A DNA stretch of 64,000 bases from Firmicutes bacterium UBA5010 (GTDB lineage: Bacteria; Bacillota; Clostridia; Tissierellales; Sedimentibacteraceae): contig DGYI01000005.1 of NCBI GenBank assembly GCA_002396645.1, positions 25,623 through 89,622 of the forward strand. Reading direction: 5' to 3'. Positions 46,022 through 54,736 of the stretch are shown piece after piece. The number at the start of each line of letters is the position of its first letter. Positions within the stretch are counted from its first letter, which is position 1. The translations under genes and the position numbers were made by a program. Below the pieces are notes generated by a model, which did not search any database, was not told the DNA's origin, and saw nothing but the letters and a program-made list of their open reading frames with translations.

Positions 46022-46633
46022 ATGAAAACATTAGCCAGAGAATTTTATAACAGAGATTCATTAATAGTCGCAAAAGAACTTTTGGGAAAGGTACTTGTAC
46101 ATGAAATAGATGGACAAAAAATTTCTGCAAAGATTGTTGAAACGGAAGCATATATGGGTATTGAAGATAAAGCTGCACATTCATATGGCGGAAGAAGAAC
46201 ACCAAGAGTTGAGATTATGTACGGAGCTGCGGGATTTTCATATGTGTTTATTATTTACGGTATGTATTATTGCTTTAATATAGTTACAAGAGAAGAAGGA
46301 GTTCCGCAGGCTGTTTTGATAAGAGCACTTGAGCCTATAGAAGGGCTTGATTTAATGTCTCAAAACAGATTTAAAAAGCCATATAACAGCTTGAATAAAA
46401 GTCAGATAAGTGGATTAACAAACGGTCCGGGTAAATTATGCAAAGCATTTCTGATTGATAAAAGTTTAAACGGAGAAGATTTGTGCGGCAGTAAATTATA
46501 TATTGAAGAAGGACAGAAGGAAAACTTTGATGTAATATCATCAAAACGTGTAGGAATTGATTATGCAGAGGAAGCCAAGGATTATCCTTGGAGATTTTAC
46601 ATAAAAGATAATAAATATGTATCTGTAAAATAA
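46022..46633 (+). CDS. DNA-3-methyladenine glycosylase (AAG/MPG family)
   Basis: A 203-residue base-excision glycosylase of the mammalian AAG type. AREFYNRDSLIVAKELLGKVLVH opens the fold; VETEAYMGIEDKAAHSYGGRRTPR contains the catalytic glutamate; MYGAAGFSYVFIIYGMYYCFNIVT and NGPGKLCKAF are diagnostic. It removes alkylated adenine and hypoxanthine. It lies near ku-ligD and completes a small repair neighbourhood. Confidence 0.94.
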   Translation: MKTLAREFYNRDSLIVAKELLGKVLVHEIDGQKISAKIVETEAYMGIEDKAAHSYGGRRTPRVEIMYGAAGFSYVFIIYGMYYCFNIVTREEGVPQAVLIRALEPIEGLDLMSQNRFKKPYNSLNKSQISGLTNGPGKLCKAFLIDKSLNGEDLCGSKLYIEEGQKENFDVISSKRVGIDYAEEAKDYPWRFYIKDNKYVSVK

Positions 46634-46657
46634 CTTTAAACTTGCGAGGTGAATTTT

Positions 46658-47098
46658 ATGTATGAACGAATGTTGGATAAGGATAATACTCCTTCAATAG
46701 AATTGATTTATGAAATAATCGGAACAGACGCAGCAGCTAAATTAAATCAATTTGAAATCCTGTTAACAGAGTTGTATGATTTAAGCAAAGAATTAAAATT
46801 TCCATTTGGAAAAAATTACGGGTGGGGATATAAATATAATCATAAAAGCAAGCATCTGTGCTATTTGTTTTTCGAACAAGGAGGATTTACAATATTCACC
46901 CAGATTGGAGACAAACAGGTTTCTGAAATGGAAAGCAAGCTTGATTCTCTATCAGATAAATCAAAAGAAATATGGTCTGTACGCTATCCTTGCGGTGAAC
47001 GCGGAGGCTGGATTAATTATCGAATACTCAAAGAAGAGGATATAAAAGAAATATTGGAATTTATTAAAGTAAAAGTTAAACCTGTACAAGGGAGATGA
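46658..47098 (+). CDS. DUF3788 family protein
   Basis: A 146-residue protein with the DUF3788 pattern: FPFGKNYGWGYKYNHKSKHLCYLFFEQGGFTIFTQIG and a final YPCGERGGWINYRI. I chose ATG 46658 because GAGGTGA lies nine bases upstream; a GTG at 46649 overlaps that site. Function unknown. It precedes the YciI gene by seven bases. Confidence 0.8.
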   Translation: MYERMLDKDNTPSIELIYEIIGTDAAAKLNQFEILLTELYDLSKELKFPFGKNYGWGYKYNHKSKHLCYLFFEQGGFTIFTQIGDKQVSEMESKLDSLSDKSKEIWSVRYPCGERGGWINYRILKEEDIKEILEFIKVKVKPVQGR

Positions 47099-47105
47099 AA
47101 TAATA

Positions 47106-47378
47106 ATGTACGTATATTTAATGGAAAATATAAAAGCTCTTAATGAGCAAATAATAAAGGATCATGTTGAACATTTAAGAGAATTAAAAAAGCAAGGGAA
47201 ACTTGTGCTATGCGGACCTTTTACAGATTATCCGGGAGGAATGGTTGTTTTTTTAGCTGATAATTTGCTTGAAGCTACAAATATTGCAAAATCTGATCCT
47301 TTTATCGCTTCAGGATATAAATCTTTTGAGATTAGAACATTGGAATTAGCTGATGAAGATAATAACTATCTGATATAG
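47106..47378 (+). CDS. YciI family protein
   Basis: A 90-residue ferredoxin-like protein with the YciI layout: HVEHLRELKKQGKLVLCGPFTDYPGGMVVF, where the histidine and aspartate are the candidate catalytic pair, and a C-terminal IASGYKSFEIRTLEL. The reaction in this group is mostly unknown. Likely in one operon with DUF3788. Confidence 0.85.
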   Translation: MYVYLMENIKALNEQIIKDHVEHLRELKKQGKLVLCGPFTDYPGGMVVFLADNLLEATNIAKSDPFIASGYKSFEIRTLELADEDNNYLI

Positions 47379-47502
47379 AAGTAGAAAATATTTCAAGAAT
47401 CTGAGTATATCAAGCTTATATAAATAAAAAATTAAAATTATGTCTGAAAATGCGCCGGATGATATTTTTTTTAAAAAAGGTTATCATAAATATTGTCTTG
47501 TC

Positions 47503-47546
47503 TAATAATATTGTTTTCATTTACAATATTATTAACAATATTATTA
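47503..47546 (+). promoter_or_regulatory. Operator-like triple 12-mer before the glycosidase gene
   Basis: TAATAATATTGT (47503-47514) is followed eight bases later by its exact inverse ACAATATTATTA (47523-47534), which is then repeated directly and without a gap (47535-47546). It ends 56 bp before the start codon. A dimeric regulator could bind two overlapping sites here; a DNA stem is also possible. Confidence 0.5.
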
Positions 47547-47601
47547 AAATAATCGAAAATTAACTTGTCTTAATATTAATAAAAATATAAAGAGGTGCAG
47601 A

Positions 47602-48819
47602 ATGAAAAAAATATATTTAATATCTATTTTGTCTTTAATTTTATTTATTATTTCATCATGCAGTGTCAATGCGAATGAACCTCAGGATAATGACAGCGGC
47701 ATGATTCCTGAAGATAATCCTGTGCAGCCGCCGGACAATGAAATCATATCAAAGGCGGAAGAATTATTAAAAAGCATGACTTTAAAAGAAAAAATCGGGC
47801 AGATGCTGTTAGTACAGCCTGAATCTCTTCAAAATTCTTCATCAGAGCAAGCAGATGAATATAAATATAATATTGTGGAATTTAGCTCACAAATCGATGA
47901 AGTTATAAAAAATTACCCTGTCGGCGGAATTGTTTTCTTTGCGGGAAATATCAAGTCGCCTTCTCAATTGATTGATTTTATTGATAAGCTTCAGCAAAGC
48001 AGCAAAATACCACTGTTCATAGCAACAGATGAAGAAGGCGGAAAAGTATCAAGGATTGCAAATTCACCGGAATTTGACGTTCAAAAATTTGAAAGTATGC
48101 AGGCTGTAGGCAATACCAAAGATACTGAAAAAGCATTTGAAGTCGGCTCTGTCATAGGTGCTTATATGAAACAGTATAATTTTAATTTGAATTTTGCGCC
48201 GATTGCGGATGTCTATACCAATCCGAATAATACTGTAATAGGGGACAGAGCTTTTGGAGATGATCCTAACTTGGTTGCTGAAATGCTTGTCGCCGAAATC
48301 GAAGGCTTGCATAAATCAGGAATAATGAGCTGTATAAAGCATTTTCCGGGTCACGGAGATACTAAAGGCGATACTCATAATGGCTTTGTTTCAATCGAAA
48401 AGAACTGGGAAGAACTTGAAAAGTGTGAATTAATACCGTTTAAAGCAGGTATTGATGCACAGACAGATATGGTTATGATATCCCATATTACAGCACCAAA
48501 TATTACTGATGATGGCTTGCCTTCTACACTTTCTTATGAAATGATAGAAGATAAATTGCGTAAAGAGCTTGACTATAAAGGAGTTATTATTACAGATTCC
48601 ATGTCTATGGGTGCTATTACAGAACGATATTCTTCGGGTGAAGCTGCAGTTTTATCAATTTCAGCAGGAGCCGATATTGTGCTTATGCCTGAAAATTTCA
48701 TAGAGGCATTTGACAGTATATATGAAGCGGTTAATAATGCTGTATTAAGTGAAGAGAGAATTAATGAGAGTGTTTTGCGTATTTTATCCTTAAAGGAGAA
48801 GTATGGACTTATTGAGTAG
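47602..48819 (+). CDS. Glycoside hydrolase family 3 lipoprotein (NagZ-like beta-N-acetylhexosaminidase)
   Basis: A 405-residue exported enzyme with a signal peptide and lipobox ISSC, a linker of D/E/P residues, and a GH3 N-terminal domain: EKIGQMLLV, PLFIATDEEGGKVSRI, FAPIADVYTNPNNTVIGDRAFG, CIKHFPGHGDTKGDTHNG (KHFPGHG..D.H, with the His of the NagZ type) and ITDSMSMGAI with the nucleophile aspartate. It probably trims peptidoglycan amino sugars at the cell surface. RBS AGAGGTG. Confidence 0.9.
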   Translation: MKKIYLISILSLILFIISSCSVNANEPQDNDSGMIPEDNPVQPPDNEIISKAEELLKSMTLKEKIGQMLLVQPESLQNSSSEQADEYKYNIVEFSSQIDEVIKNYPVGGIVFFAGNIKSPSQLIDFIDKLQQSSKIPLFIATDEEGGKVSRIANSPEFDVQKFESMQAVGNTKDTEKAFEVGSVIGAYMKQYNFNLNFAPIADVYTNPNNTVIGDRAFGDDPNLVAEMLVAEIEGLHKSGIMSCIKHFPGHGDTKGDTHNGFVSIEKNWEELEKCELIPFKAGIDAQTDMVMISHITAPNITDDGLPSTLSYEMIEDKLRKELDYKGVIITDSMSMGAITERYSSGEAAVLSISAGADIVLMPENFIEAFDSIYEAVNNAVLSEERINESVLRILSLKEKYGLIE

Positions 48820-48919
48820 TTAATGTTCAAATGTTTCGGCTTGCTGAAACTATGTTAATATGAATTATGTACAAATCAGTAGCTTTCTGATACAATGAAG
48901 GCAAGGATTTCTATTTATA

Positions 48920-48936
48920 ATGCCACGAAGTGGCAT
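48920..48936 (+). other. Hairpin next to the ribosome binding site of the SagB-like gene
   Basis: ATGCCAC-GAA-GTGGCAT, a perfect seven-pair stem, ends four bases before CGGGAGG. It could mask or present the binding site, or be the stem of the preceding transcript's end. No T-run follows. Confidence 0.5.
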
Positions 48937-48950
48937 AACGGGAGGTTATT

Positions 48951-49712
48951 ATGGATAATAACAACAGTATAGCAGATAAAATAAACGGTGCCAGGCTACT
49001 TATTAAAAGTAATTTTGCGGAACTGGAAGTTGAATCAGACCAGCAAAAACAGCTTCCTCAGCCTCCGCTAGTAAAGGAGGCAGCGGGTGGAAGCATTATA
49101 AAACTAAGCAAAGATTTTTCAGATATTATAAAAGAGTCAGATTATTTATCTTTAGTTAATGAGAGAAAGAGCCATCGAGTATATAAGAATGAAGGAATCT
49201 CATTGGAACAGCTTTCCTTTTTGCTTTGGACAACTCAAGGAATCAAAGAAATTAAAGGGGATAATTATGCAACTATCAGGACAGTGCCCTCAGCCGGTGC
49301 AAGACATCCCTTTGAAACGTATATAGCAGTATTAAATTCTACAGATTTAGAAAAGGGTATATATCATTATCTTCCTTTGGGCCACTCTTTGGAATTTATT
49401 AAATCTGTGGATAAGCTTGAAGATGAAGTCTCCACCAGCCTTAACGGTCAAAAATTTGCAGGAAAATCATCAGCTGTTTTTTATTACAGTGCTGTTCCGT
49501 ACAGAAGCGAATGGCGATATCCCGAAGAGGCTCATAAGCTAATTCTGCTTGATGCCGGACATGTAGTTCAAAATCTTTATTTAAGCTGCCAAGCCATAGG
49601 TTTTGGAACCTGTGCAATTGCAGCATATGATCAGAAATTAGCGGATAAATTGCTAAACCTTGACGGAAAAGAAGAATTTTTGGTATATGCAGCTCCGGTA
49701 GGCGCTGTATGA
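48951..49712 (+). CDS. SagB-type dehydrogenase (nitroreductase fold)
   Basis: A 253-residue FMN-dependent oxidoreductase of the SagB/ThcOx type. Motifs: ERKSHRVYKNEGISLEQLSFLLWTTQGI, TVPSAGARHPFETYIAV and GLGTCAIAAYDQ-like FGTCAIAAYDQ near the end. In RiPP pathways SagB oxidises azolines to azoles, but no SagC/SagD cyclodehydratase or precursor gene is visible nearby. A stand-alone oxidoreductase is therefore more likely. The gene overlaps the GNAT gene by four bases. Confidence 0.88.
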   Translation: MDNNNSIADKINGARLLIKSNFAELEVESDQQKQLPQPPLVKEAAGGSIIKLSKDFSDIIKESDYLSLVNERKSHRVYKNEGISLEQLSFLLWTTQGIKEIKGDNYATIRTVPSAGARHPFETYIAVLNSTDLEKGIYHYLPLGHSLEFIKSVDKLEDEVSTSLNGQKFAGKSSAVFYYSAVPYRSEWRYPEEAHKLILLDAGHVVQNLYLSCQAIGFGTCAIAAYDQKLADKLLNLDGKEEFLVYAAPVGAV

Positions 49713-50158
49713 TAAAATTATTACGTGATAATCCTGAATTTTTAGAGAAAGCTGCATTATGGTTTAATCAAAAATGGAATATTCCGATTGAAGTATATCG
49801 AGGCAGTATTCAAGAGTGTATATCAAATAACAGCAAAATACCTCAATGGTATATTATTTTAAATGATAATCAAGAAATTGTTGCAGGTGCTGGAGTTATA
49901 GATAATGATTTCCATGACCGCAAGGATTTAACTCCAAATTTGTGTGCCCTTTTTGTTGAGGAAACCTATAGAAATAAGGGTATAGCAGAATATATGCTGA
50001 ATTATATACGAAGTGATTTGAAGCAATTGGGATTTGAAAAGGCTTATTTATTGACAGACCACACAAGTTTTTACGAAAGATACGGCTGGGAGTTTCTGAC
50101 TATGGTAAATGACAGTAATGGTGTCCCTTCACGCATGTATGTAGCTTCAACATTTTAG
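49709..50158 (+). CDS. GNAT acetyltransferase
   Basis: A 149-residue acetyltransferase with the acetyl-CoA segment CALFVEETYRNKGIAEYMLNYI and the ending YLLTDHTSFYERYGWEFL. Such proteins are often aminoglycoside- or polyamine-like acetyltransferases, but nothing here fixes the substrate. Translation is coupled to the SagB-like gene (ATGA overlap). Confidence 0.83.
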   Translation: MIKLLRDNPEFLEKAALWFNQKWNIPIEVYRGSIQECISNNSKIPQWYIILNDNQEIVAGAGVIDNDFHDRKDLTPNLCALFVEETYRNKGIAEYMLNYIRSDLKQLGFEKAYLLTDHTSFYERYGWEFLTMVNDSNGVPSRMYVASTF

Positions 50159-50182
50159 TGAAATAATAATAAATAAGGATAA

Positions 50183-50216
50183 AAATCCTCTGAATCAAAT
50201 CAGAGGATTTATTTAT
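50183..50216. terminator. Bidirectional terminator between convergent genes
   Basis: AAATCCTCTGA and TCAGAGGATTT form a perfect 11-pair stem around ATCAAA, flanked by AAAAA and TTTATTT. It can serve the GNAT gene on the plus strand and the antiporter gene on the minus strand. Confidence 0.8.
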
Positions 50217-50221
50217 CACAT

Positions 50222-50256
50222 ATTCTTCCATAGAGTGAACGCAGTTCACTTTTTTA
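50222..50256 (+). terminator. Recurring TTCTTCCATAG hairpin-terminator module, copy 2
   Basis: ATTCTTCCATAGAGTGAAC then GCA, GTTCACT and TTTTTT: identical to the module at 39102-39135 across the leader, stem and loop. It lies directly behind the bidirectional terminator, in the plus orientation. Confidence 0.7.
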
Positions 50257-50274
50257 TAAGCCAAAATTGTTTTT

Positions 50275-51915
50275 TCAGCTGACCTTTGGATTTTTTCTTT
50301 CTGTGAATTTTTTGATAACCATAAGTACAAGAACCATTAAAACTATCATTATTGCAAGAACTGTAACTGCATTTTGAATAAATCCTGCAAGAAGAAATCC
50401 TATTGCTGATAGCCCCGCAACAAACATTGCATAAGGTAACTGAGTCAATACGTGCTGCATAAAGTCAACTTGTGCTGCAGTTGATGACATGATTGCTGTT
50501 TCCGAAATAGGTGAGCAGTGGTCTCCTGTAACAGATCCTGCCAATGCGCCTGATATACAGATAAGCGATAAAGTATTAATTTCACCGAATATAGCTATAA
50601 CCATAGGAATAAGAATTCCGAATGTTCCCCATGCTGTTCCTGTAGCGAAGGAAATTACTGTTCCTATGATATAAAGGATGAATGGTAAAAAGTTCATATT
50701 GAATGATGTATTTTCCACAAAATCCTTTACAAATGCAGTTGCTCCTAAGTTAGAACGGCATACAGTGCTTAATGCCCAAGAGAAAACCAGAATAAGCATT
50801 GCAGGTACCATTAAATGTACACCGTTAGTGATACATTCTGTAAACTCTTTTGGAGTTATAACTTTACGAATTAAGTATAATGCGATTGTAAATATTAAAG
50901 CAAAGAAACCACCTATAGGAAGACCCAAGAATGCGTCACAATTGCTGAATGCCTCAACAACACTAGCTCCGGCAAAGAAACCACCTGTATAAAGAAGACC
51001 TACAACACAGCCTATAACCAATACTATAACAGGTAAAATCATATCAATAACTTTTCCGTGAGGATTGTCAACCGGTTTTGCAACATCAGCATATAAATCT
51101 CCTGTACCTCCGTATATATCTCCCTCTTCGATAGCCATACGTTCATATTTTCTCATAGGACCAAAATCGAATTTCAGAATCGCAAGAGTAAATAACATAC
51201 AAATTGTAAGAAGTGCGTAATAGTTAAAAGGAATCGCTCTAACGAAAACCATAAAACCATCTATACCTGTTTCTGCCGGAATATATGATGAAACAGCAGC
51301 GGCCCAGCTTGAAATAGGTGCTATTATACAAATAGGTGCTGCGGTACAGTCAATATTGTACGCAAGTCTTGCACGCGATATTTTGTGCTTATCAGTTACA
51401 GGTCTCATTATGTTTCCTGTTGTTAAACAGTTGAAATAATCGTCTATAAAAAATAAAAGTCCTAACCCTGTTGTTGCAAGAAGTGCTCCTCTTCTTGTTT
51501 TTATTCTTTTTGATGTCCAGTCTGCAAAAACTGAAGTACATCCTGACAGTTGCATCATAGCTACAATAATACCAAGTTCGACAAGAAAAACGATAAGTCC
51601 GCCGTTTACACCAAGTTCATCACTTATAATGACAACCATTGATTCAATAGCAAACATTATATCATAGTTAGCATATAGTATTGCTCCAACCAAAACTCCG
51701 GCAAAAAGTGAAGAATAAACCTCTTTAGTAAAAAATGCAAGTAAAATAGCTATTATCGGCGGAAGTAAGGCCCATGCCGTTGCGTAAATATTACTTTGAT
51801 ACTCTGTTTCCTCCAGTGAGGCAGAAGCTGTGTAAGGAGCAATTAATGCTGCTATGATTAAAATGATTCCGATGAATACGAGTTTTTTATTACTTATTAA
51901 ATGAAATATTTTCAT
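50275..51915 (-). CDS. NhaC-family Na+/H+ antiporter-like transporter
   Basis: A 546-residue membrane protein with about 12 to 13 helices. The NhaC family is marked by ALLPPIIAILLAFFTKEVYSSLFAGVLVGAIL, GGLIVFLVELGIIVAMMQLSG, GLLFFIDDYFNCLTTGNIMRPVTD and GSVTGDHCSPISETAIMSSTAAQVD. Members exchange Na+/H+ or, in some cases, organic acids or amino acids. Monocistronic on the minus strand, with a GGAGAAG site before the ATG. Confidence 0.88.
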   Translation of the reverse strand: MKIFHLISNKKLVFIGIILIIAALIAPYTASASLEETEYQSNIYATAWALLPPIIAILLAFFTKEVYSSLFAGVLVGAILYANYDIMFAIESMVVIISDELGVNGGLIVFLVELGIIVAMMQLSGCTSVFADWTSKRIKTRRGALLATTGLGLLFFIDDYFNCLTTGNIMRPVTDKHKISRARLAYNIDCTAAPICIIAPISSWAAAVSSYIPAETGIDGFMVFVRAIPFNYYALLTICMLFTLAILKFDFGPMRKYERMAIEEGDIYGGTGDLYADVAKPVDNPHGKVIDMILPVIVLVIGCVVGLLYTGGFFAGASVVEAFSNCDAFLGLPIGGFFALIFTIALYLIRKVITPKEFTECITNGVHLMVPAMLILVFSWALSTVCRSNLGATAFVKDFVENTSFNMNFLPFILYIIGTVISFATGTAWGTFGILIPMVIAIFGEINTLSLICISGALAGSVTGDHCSPISETAIMSSTAAQVDFMQHVLTQLPYAMFVAGLSAIGFLLAGFIQNAVTVLAIMIVLMVLVLMVIKKFTERKNPKVS

Positions 51916-52128
51916 AATTATAATGCTTCTCCTTGTTTTAATGTTAAGTTAATTATTTAATTTGATTGCCAATTTGCTAAATGCAATAATTATATTATCA
52001 TATATTTTCTTTTAAATTATTCAGATATATGGTAAAATATAAAAAATAATAAAATAATTTGCTGAATTTTTTGGACTTCATTTGAAATATTTAATCTTAA
52101 ATTTTTAAATTTGAAGGAGGAATTTTAT

Positions 52129-52656
52129 ATGATATTATTATTGGTCGGACCTTCCGGTTCAGGTAAAAAATCTTTTAAACTAGCCTGTAGAGATTATGGA
52201 ATAAGAGTTATCAAATCCTGCACTACAAAACCAAAAACAGATGAAAAAGATGAGGAAGTTTACAAATTTCTTACAGATGCTGAATTTAACAAGCTTATCA
52301 GAAACGATGAGCTGCTTGATTGGGTAGTATATAATGGCTATAAGTACGGAACTTTAAGAAATGATTTCACAAAAAACTGTGTTACTATTGTGGACAAGGA
52401 TGCAATGAATAAGATTCTAAAGGTTTATGCCGGGAAAGTTTTCATAATATATTTTGATGTTTCAGAGGATGAATGCAGAAGAAGATGTTTAGAAAGAGGC
52501 GAAAGCCCCGGAATAGTAGAGGAAAAAATCATAAACGACAGAAACAGACTTAAAAATTTCAACAAAGGCTTGGCAAATATGATAATACGTGATGAAGACT
52601 TAGGACGATTTAATAGCATATTGAAAGAAAATGCAGCAAAATGGGTAGTAAGATAA
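52129..52656 (+). CDS. Guanylate kinase-like P-loop protein
   Basis: A 175-residue protein with P-loop GPSGSGKKS, SCTTKPKTDEKDEEVYKFL (lid and GMP-site region) and YNGYKYGTLRNDF, as in guanylate kinase, though shorter and with T-K-P in place of the usual TTRxPR. It may have lost or shifted GMP specificity. I chose ATG 52129 since GGAGGAA lies seven bases upstream. A strong terminator follows. Confidence 0.8.
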   Translation: MILLLVGPSGSGKKSFKLACRDYGIRVIKSCTTKPKTDEKDEEVYKFLTDAEFNKLIRNDELLDWVVYNGYKYGTLRNDFTKNCVTIVDKDAMNKILKVYAGKVFIIYFDVSEDECRRRCLERGESPGIVEEKIINDRNRLKNFNKGLANMIIRDEDLGRFNSILKENAAKWVVR

Positions 52657-52675
52657 AGAGTGATATGCAATATAA

Positions 52676-52729
52676 AAAATCTGCCGCAAGATAGAATTTT
52701 GATAATTTTCTATTTGCGACAGATTTTAT
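52676..52729 (+). terminator. Terminator after the guanylate kinase-like gene
   Basis: AAATCTG-C-CGCAA-G-ATAGAA pairs with TTCTAT-TTGCG-A-CAGATTT around a short AT loop, ending in TTTT. It can also act for the convergent peptidase gene. Confidence 0.7.
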
Positions 52730-52762
52730 ACTTTAGTCTAATAATTGAATTTAGACTAAAAG

Positions 52763-54523
52763 CTATTTTTTTACTAATTCTATAAATAAGTCTATTTGCT
52801 TAGCGAAAGATTCAAGTCCTTTTCTCCAGAATTCCTTATCGGTCAAATCAATATCTGCAATTTTAGCAACATCTTCTACACTCATAATTGTAGTAGAGTT
52901 AAGTAATTTTTTATATTTAGGAACAAAAGATTCGCCTTCTTCTTGGTATTTAGCATACAGACCTCTTGCAAATAAACCGCCGAAGGCATAAGGGAAGTTG
53001 TAGAAGCTTAAGTCAGAGCTGTAATAATGTCCTTTACATGCCCACATGTAAGGATGAAGCAAACTGTTATCAAGTCCATCACCATAAGCCTCTTTTTGTG
53101 CGTTTAACATTATATCACAAAGATTATCAGGGAACATAAAACTATCGCTTCTGTTCTCGAATACAGCAGTTTCAAACAGGTATCTTGAATATATGTCACA
53201 TATTATTTGAGTTACATCCTGCAATTGACTTTCAACCAATGCAAGCTTTATATCATCATTTTCGGCAGAAGCTATCGCAGCATTCATAATGATATTTTCA
53301 TTAAAAGTTGATGCTGTTTCTGCAACAGGCATAGAGTAGCTTGTATTCAATATTTTGTTATCCATGATATTTAAGTTATGATAAGCATGACCCAATTCAT
53401 GTGCTAAAGTTACAACGTCACCGAAATTGCCATCAAAATTAGTTAAGATTCGGCTTTCTCTTATTGTGTGTATAGTAGCACAAAATGCTCCGCCCACTTT
53501 ACCTTCTCTGGGATAAAAATCTATCCAATCTTCTTCATACGCGCGGTTAACCATTTCTGCAAGGTCAGGTGCAAAACCCTTAAATAAATTTATTAAATAA
53601 TCCTTAGATTCTTCAATAGTATATTTTTTGTTGTTATTTCCCATAGGAGCAAACATATCATACCACGGAAGTCCATTTTTATGTCCTAGAACCTCTCCCT
53701 TAACCCTCAGGTAATTGTGGAACTTAGGCAAATATTCTTTCATAGCTCCTATTAAAGCATCTAAGGTTTCACGCTTCATACGCGCATTATGCAAGGTTTG
53801 CTCAAGAGCTGAGCCGAAGCCTCTTAATTTGCATTCATTTATAACTTGAAGTTTAATGCTGTTTAATGAGAATGCCAATGAGTCCTTGATTTTTTCATAG
53901 CTTGCAAGCTCTGCTTCATAAGCCTCTTTTCTTACTTTTGAATCGGCATCATAAGCGAGGTTTCTTATAGAAGATAATGTAGTTTTTTCTCCGTTATAAT
54001 CCACTTGTACAGATGAAGTCAGATAAGATTGAAGATCTGACCACGCACTTCCGCCGCTTATATCAAATTTAGAAATTACTTCTTCTACTTCATCGCTCAA
54101 TACATATTTGCTGTCTGCAACGATTAAATTAAGATAATATTCATAATCCTTTAAAGTCGGATTTGAATTTATTACTTCATCAAGATTTTTAATTTCTGAT
54201 ATGTATTTTTTTAATATTGTTATAGATTTTGTTGTGCTGCTTATTTTATCACTTAGTTTTCCAAGATAAGAAGCGCTGTCTGCATCCTTAGTGTTTACCG
54301 ACTGTCTTAAGCTGGCAAAAGAAAAGAGTTTTGAAAAAAGTCTTCTTTGTGCTTCAAGAAGCTCTATTGCTTTTAGTAAATTTTTTTGCGTTTCGTTTTC
54401 CTTTAGTGTAAGTACAAAATTGTTTAATTCGTCAACTATTTCGTCAACTTTTTTTATGTCTTCAAGAAAATTAGGATCATCATATCCCTTGTAAAGTTTG
54501 TCTAAAGACCACACAGAATTCAT
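52763..54523 (-). CDS. pepF: Oligoendopeptidase F (M3B family)
   Basis: A 586-residue cytosolic zinc peptidase that cuts short peptides. The zinc site HELGHAYHN is near residue 378, preceded by GGAFCATIHTIRESRILTNFDG and followed by ETASTFNENII with the third ligand glutamate. WSLDKLYKGYDDPNF at the start is the usual family opening. The length agrees with PepF. It supports growth on peptides, in line with an amino-acid fermenter. Confidence 0.94.
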   Translation of the reverse strand: MNSVWSLDKLYKGYDDPNFLEDIKKVDEIVDELNNFVLTLKENETQKNLLKAIELLEAQRRLFSKLFSFASLRQSVNTKDADSASYLGKLSDKISSTTKSITILKKYISEIKNLDEVINSNPTLKDYEYYLNLIVADSKYVLSDEVEEVISKFDISGGSAWSDLQSYLTSSVQVDYNGEKTTLSSIRNLAYDADSKVRKEAYEAELASYEKIKDSLAFSLNSIKLQVINECKLRGFGSALEQTLHNARMKRETLDALIGAMKEYLPKFHNYLRVKGEVLGHKNGLPWYDMFAPMGNNNKKYTIEESKDYLINLFKGFAPDLAEMVNRAYEEDWIDFYPREGKVGGAFCATIHTIRESRILTNFDGNFGDVVTLAHELGHAYHNLNIMDNKILNTSYSMPVAETASTFNENIIMNAAIASAENDDIKLALVESQLQDVTQIICDIYSRYLFETAVFENRSDSFMFPDNLCDIMLNAQKEAYGDGLDNSLLHPYMWACKGHYYSSDLSFYNFPYAFGGLFARGLYAKYQEEGESFVPKYKKLLNSTTIMSVEDVAKIADIDLTDKEFWRKGLESFAKQIDLFIELVKK

Positions 54524-54736
54524 TTTATTCTCCTAAATTTATAAAATTTTAAATGTCAATAAATTGAAGCATTTATAGCAGTATTCTATCATATAAAATT
54601 ATAAAATTCAATTCATCTCTAAAAATTATATTAATACCAATACAAATATATTGAATTGAACTTTGCATTTGATATAATAATACTATTAGGTATTATTTCA
54701 AACTAAGTTTGAGACTATATGAATGGAGACTGTATT

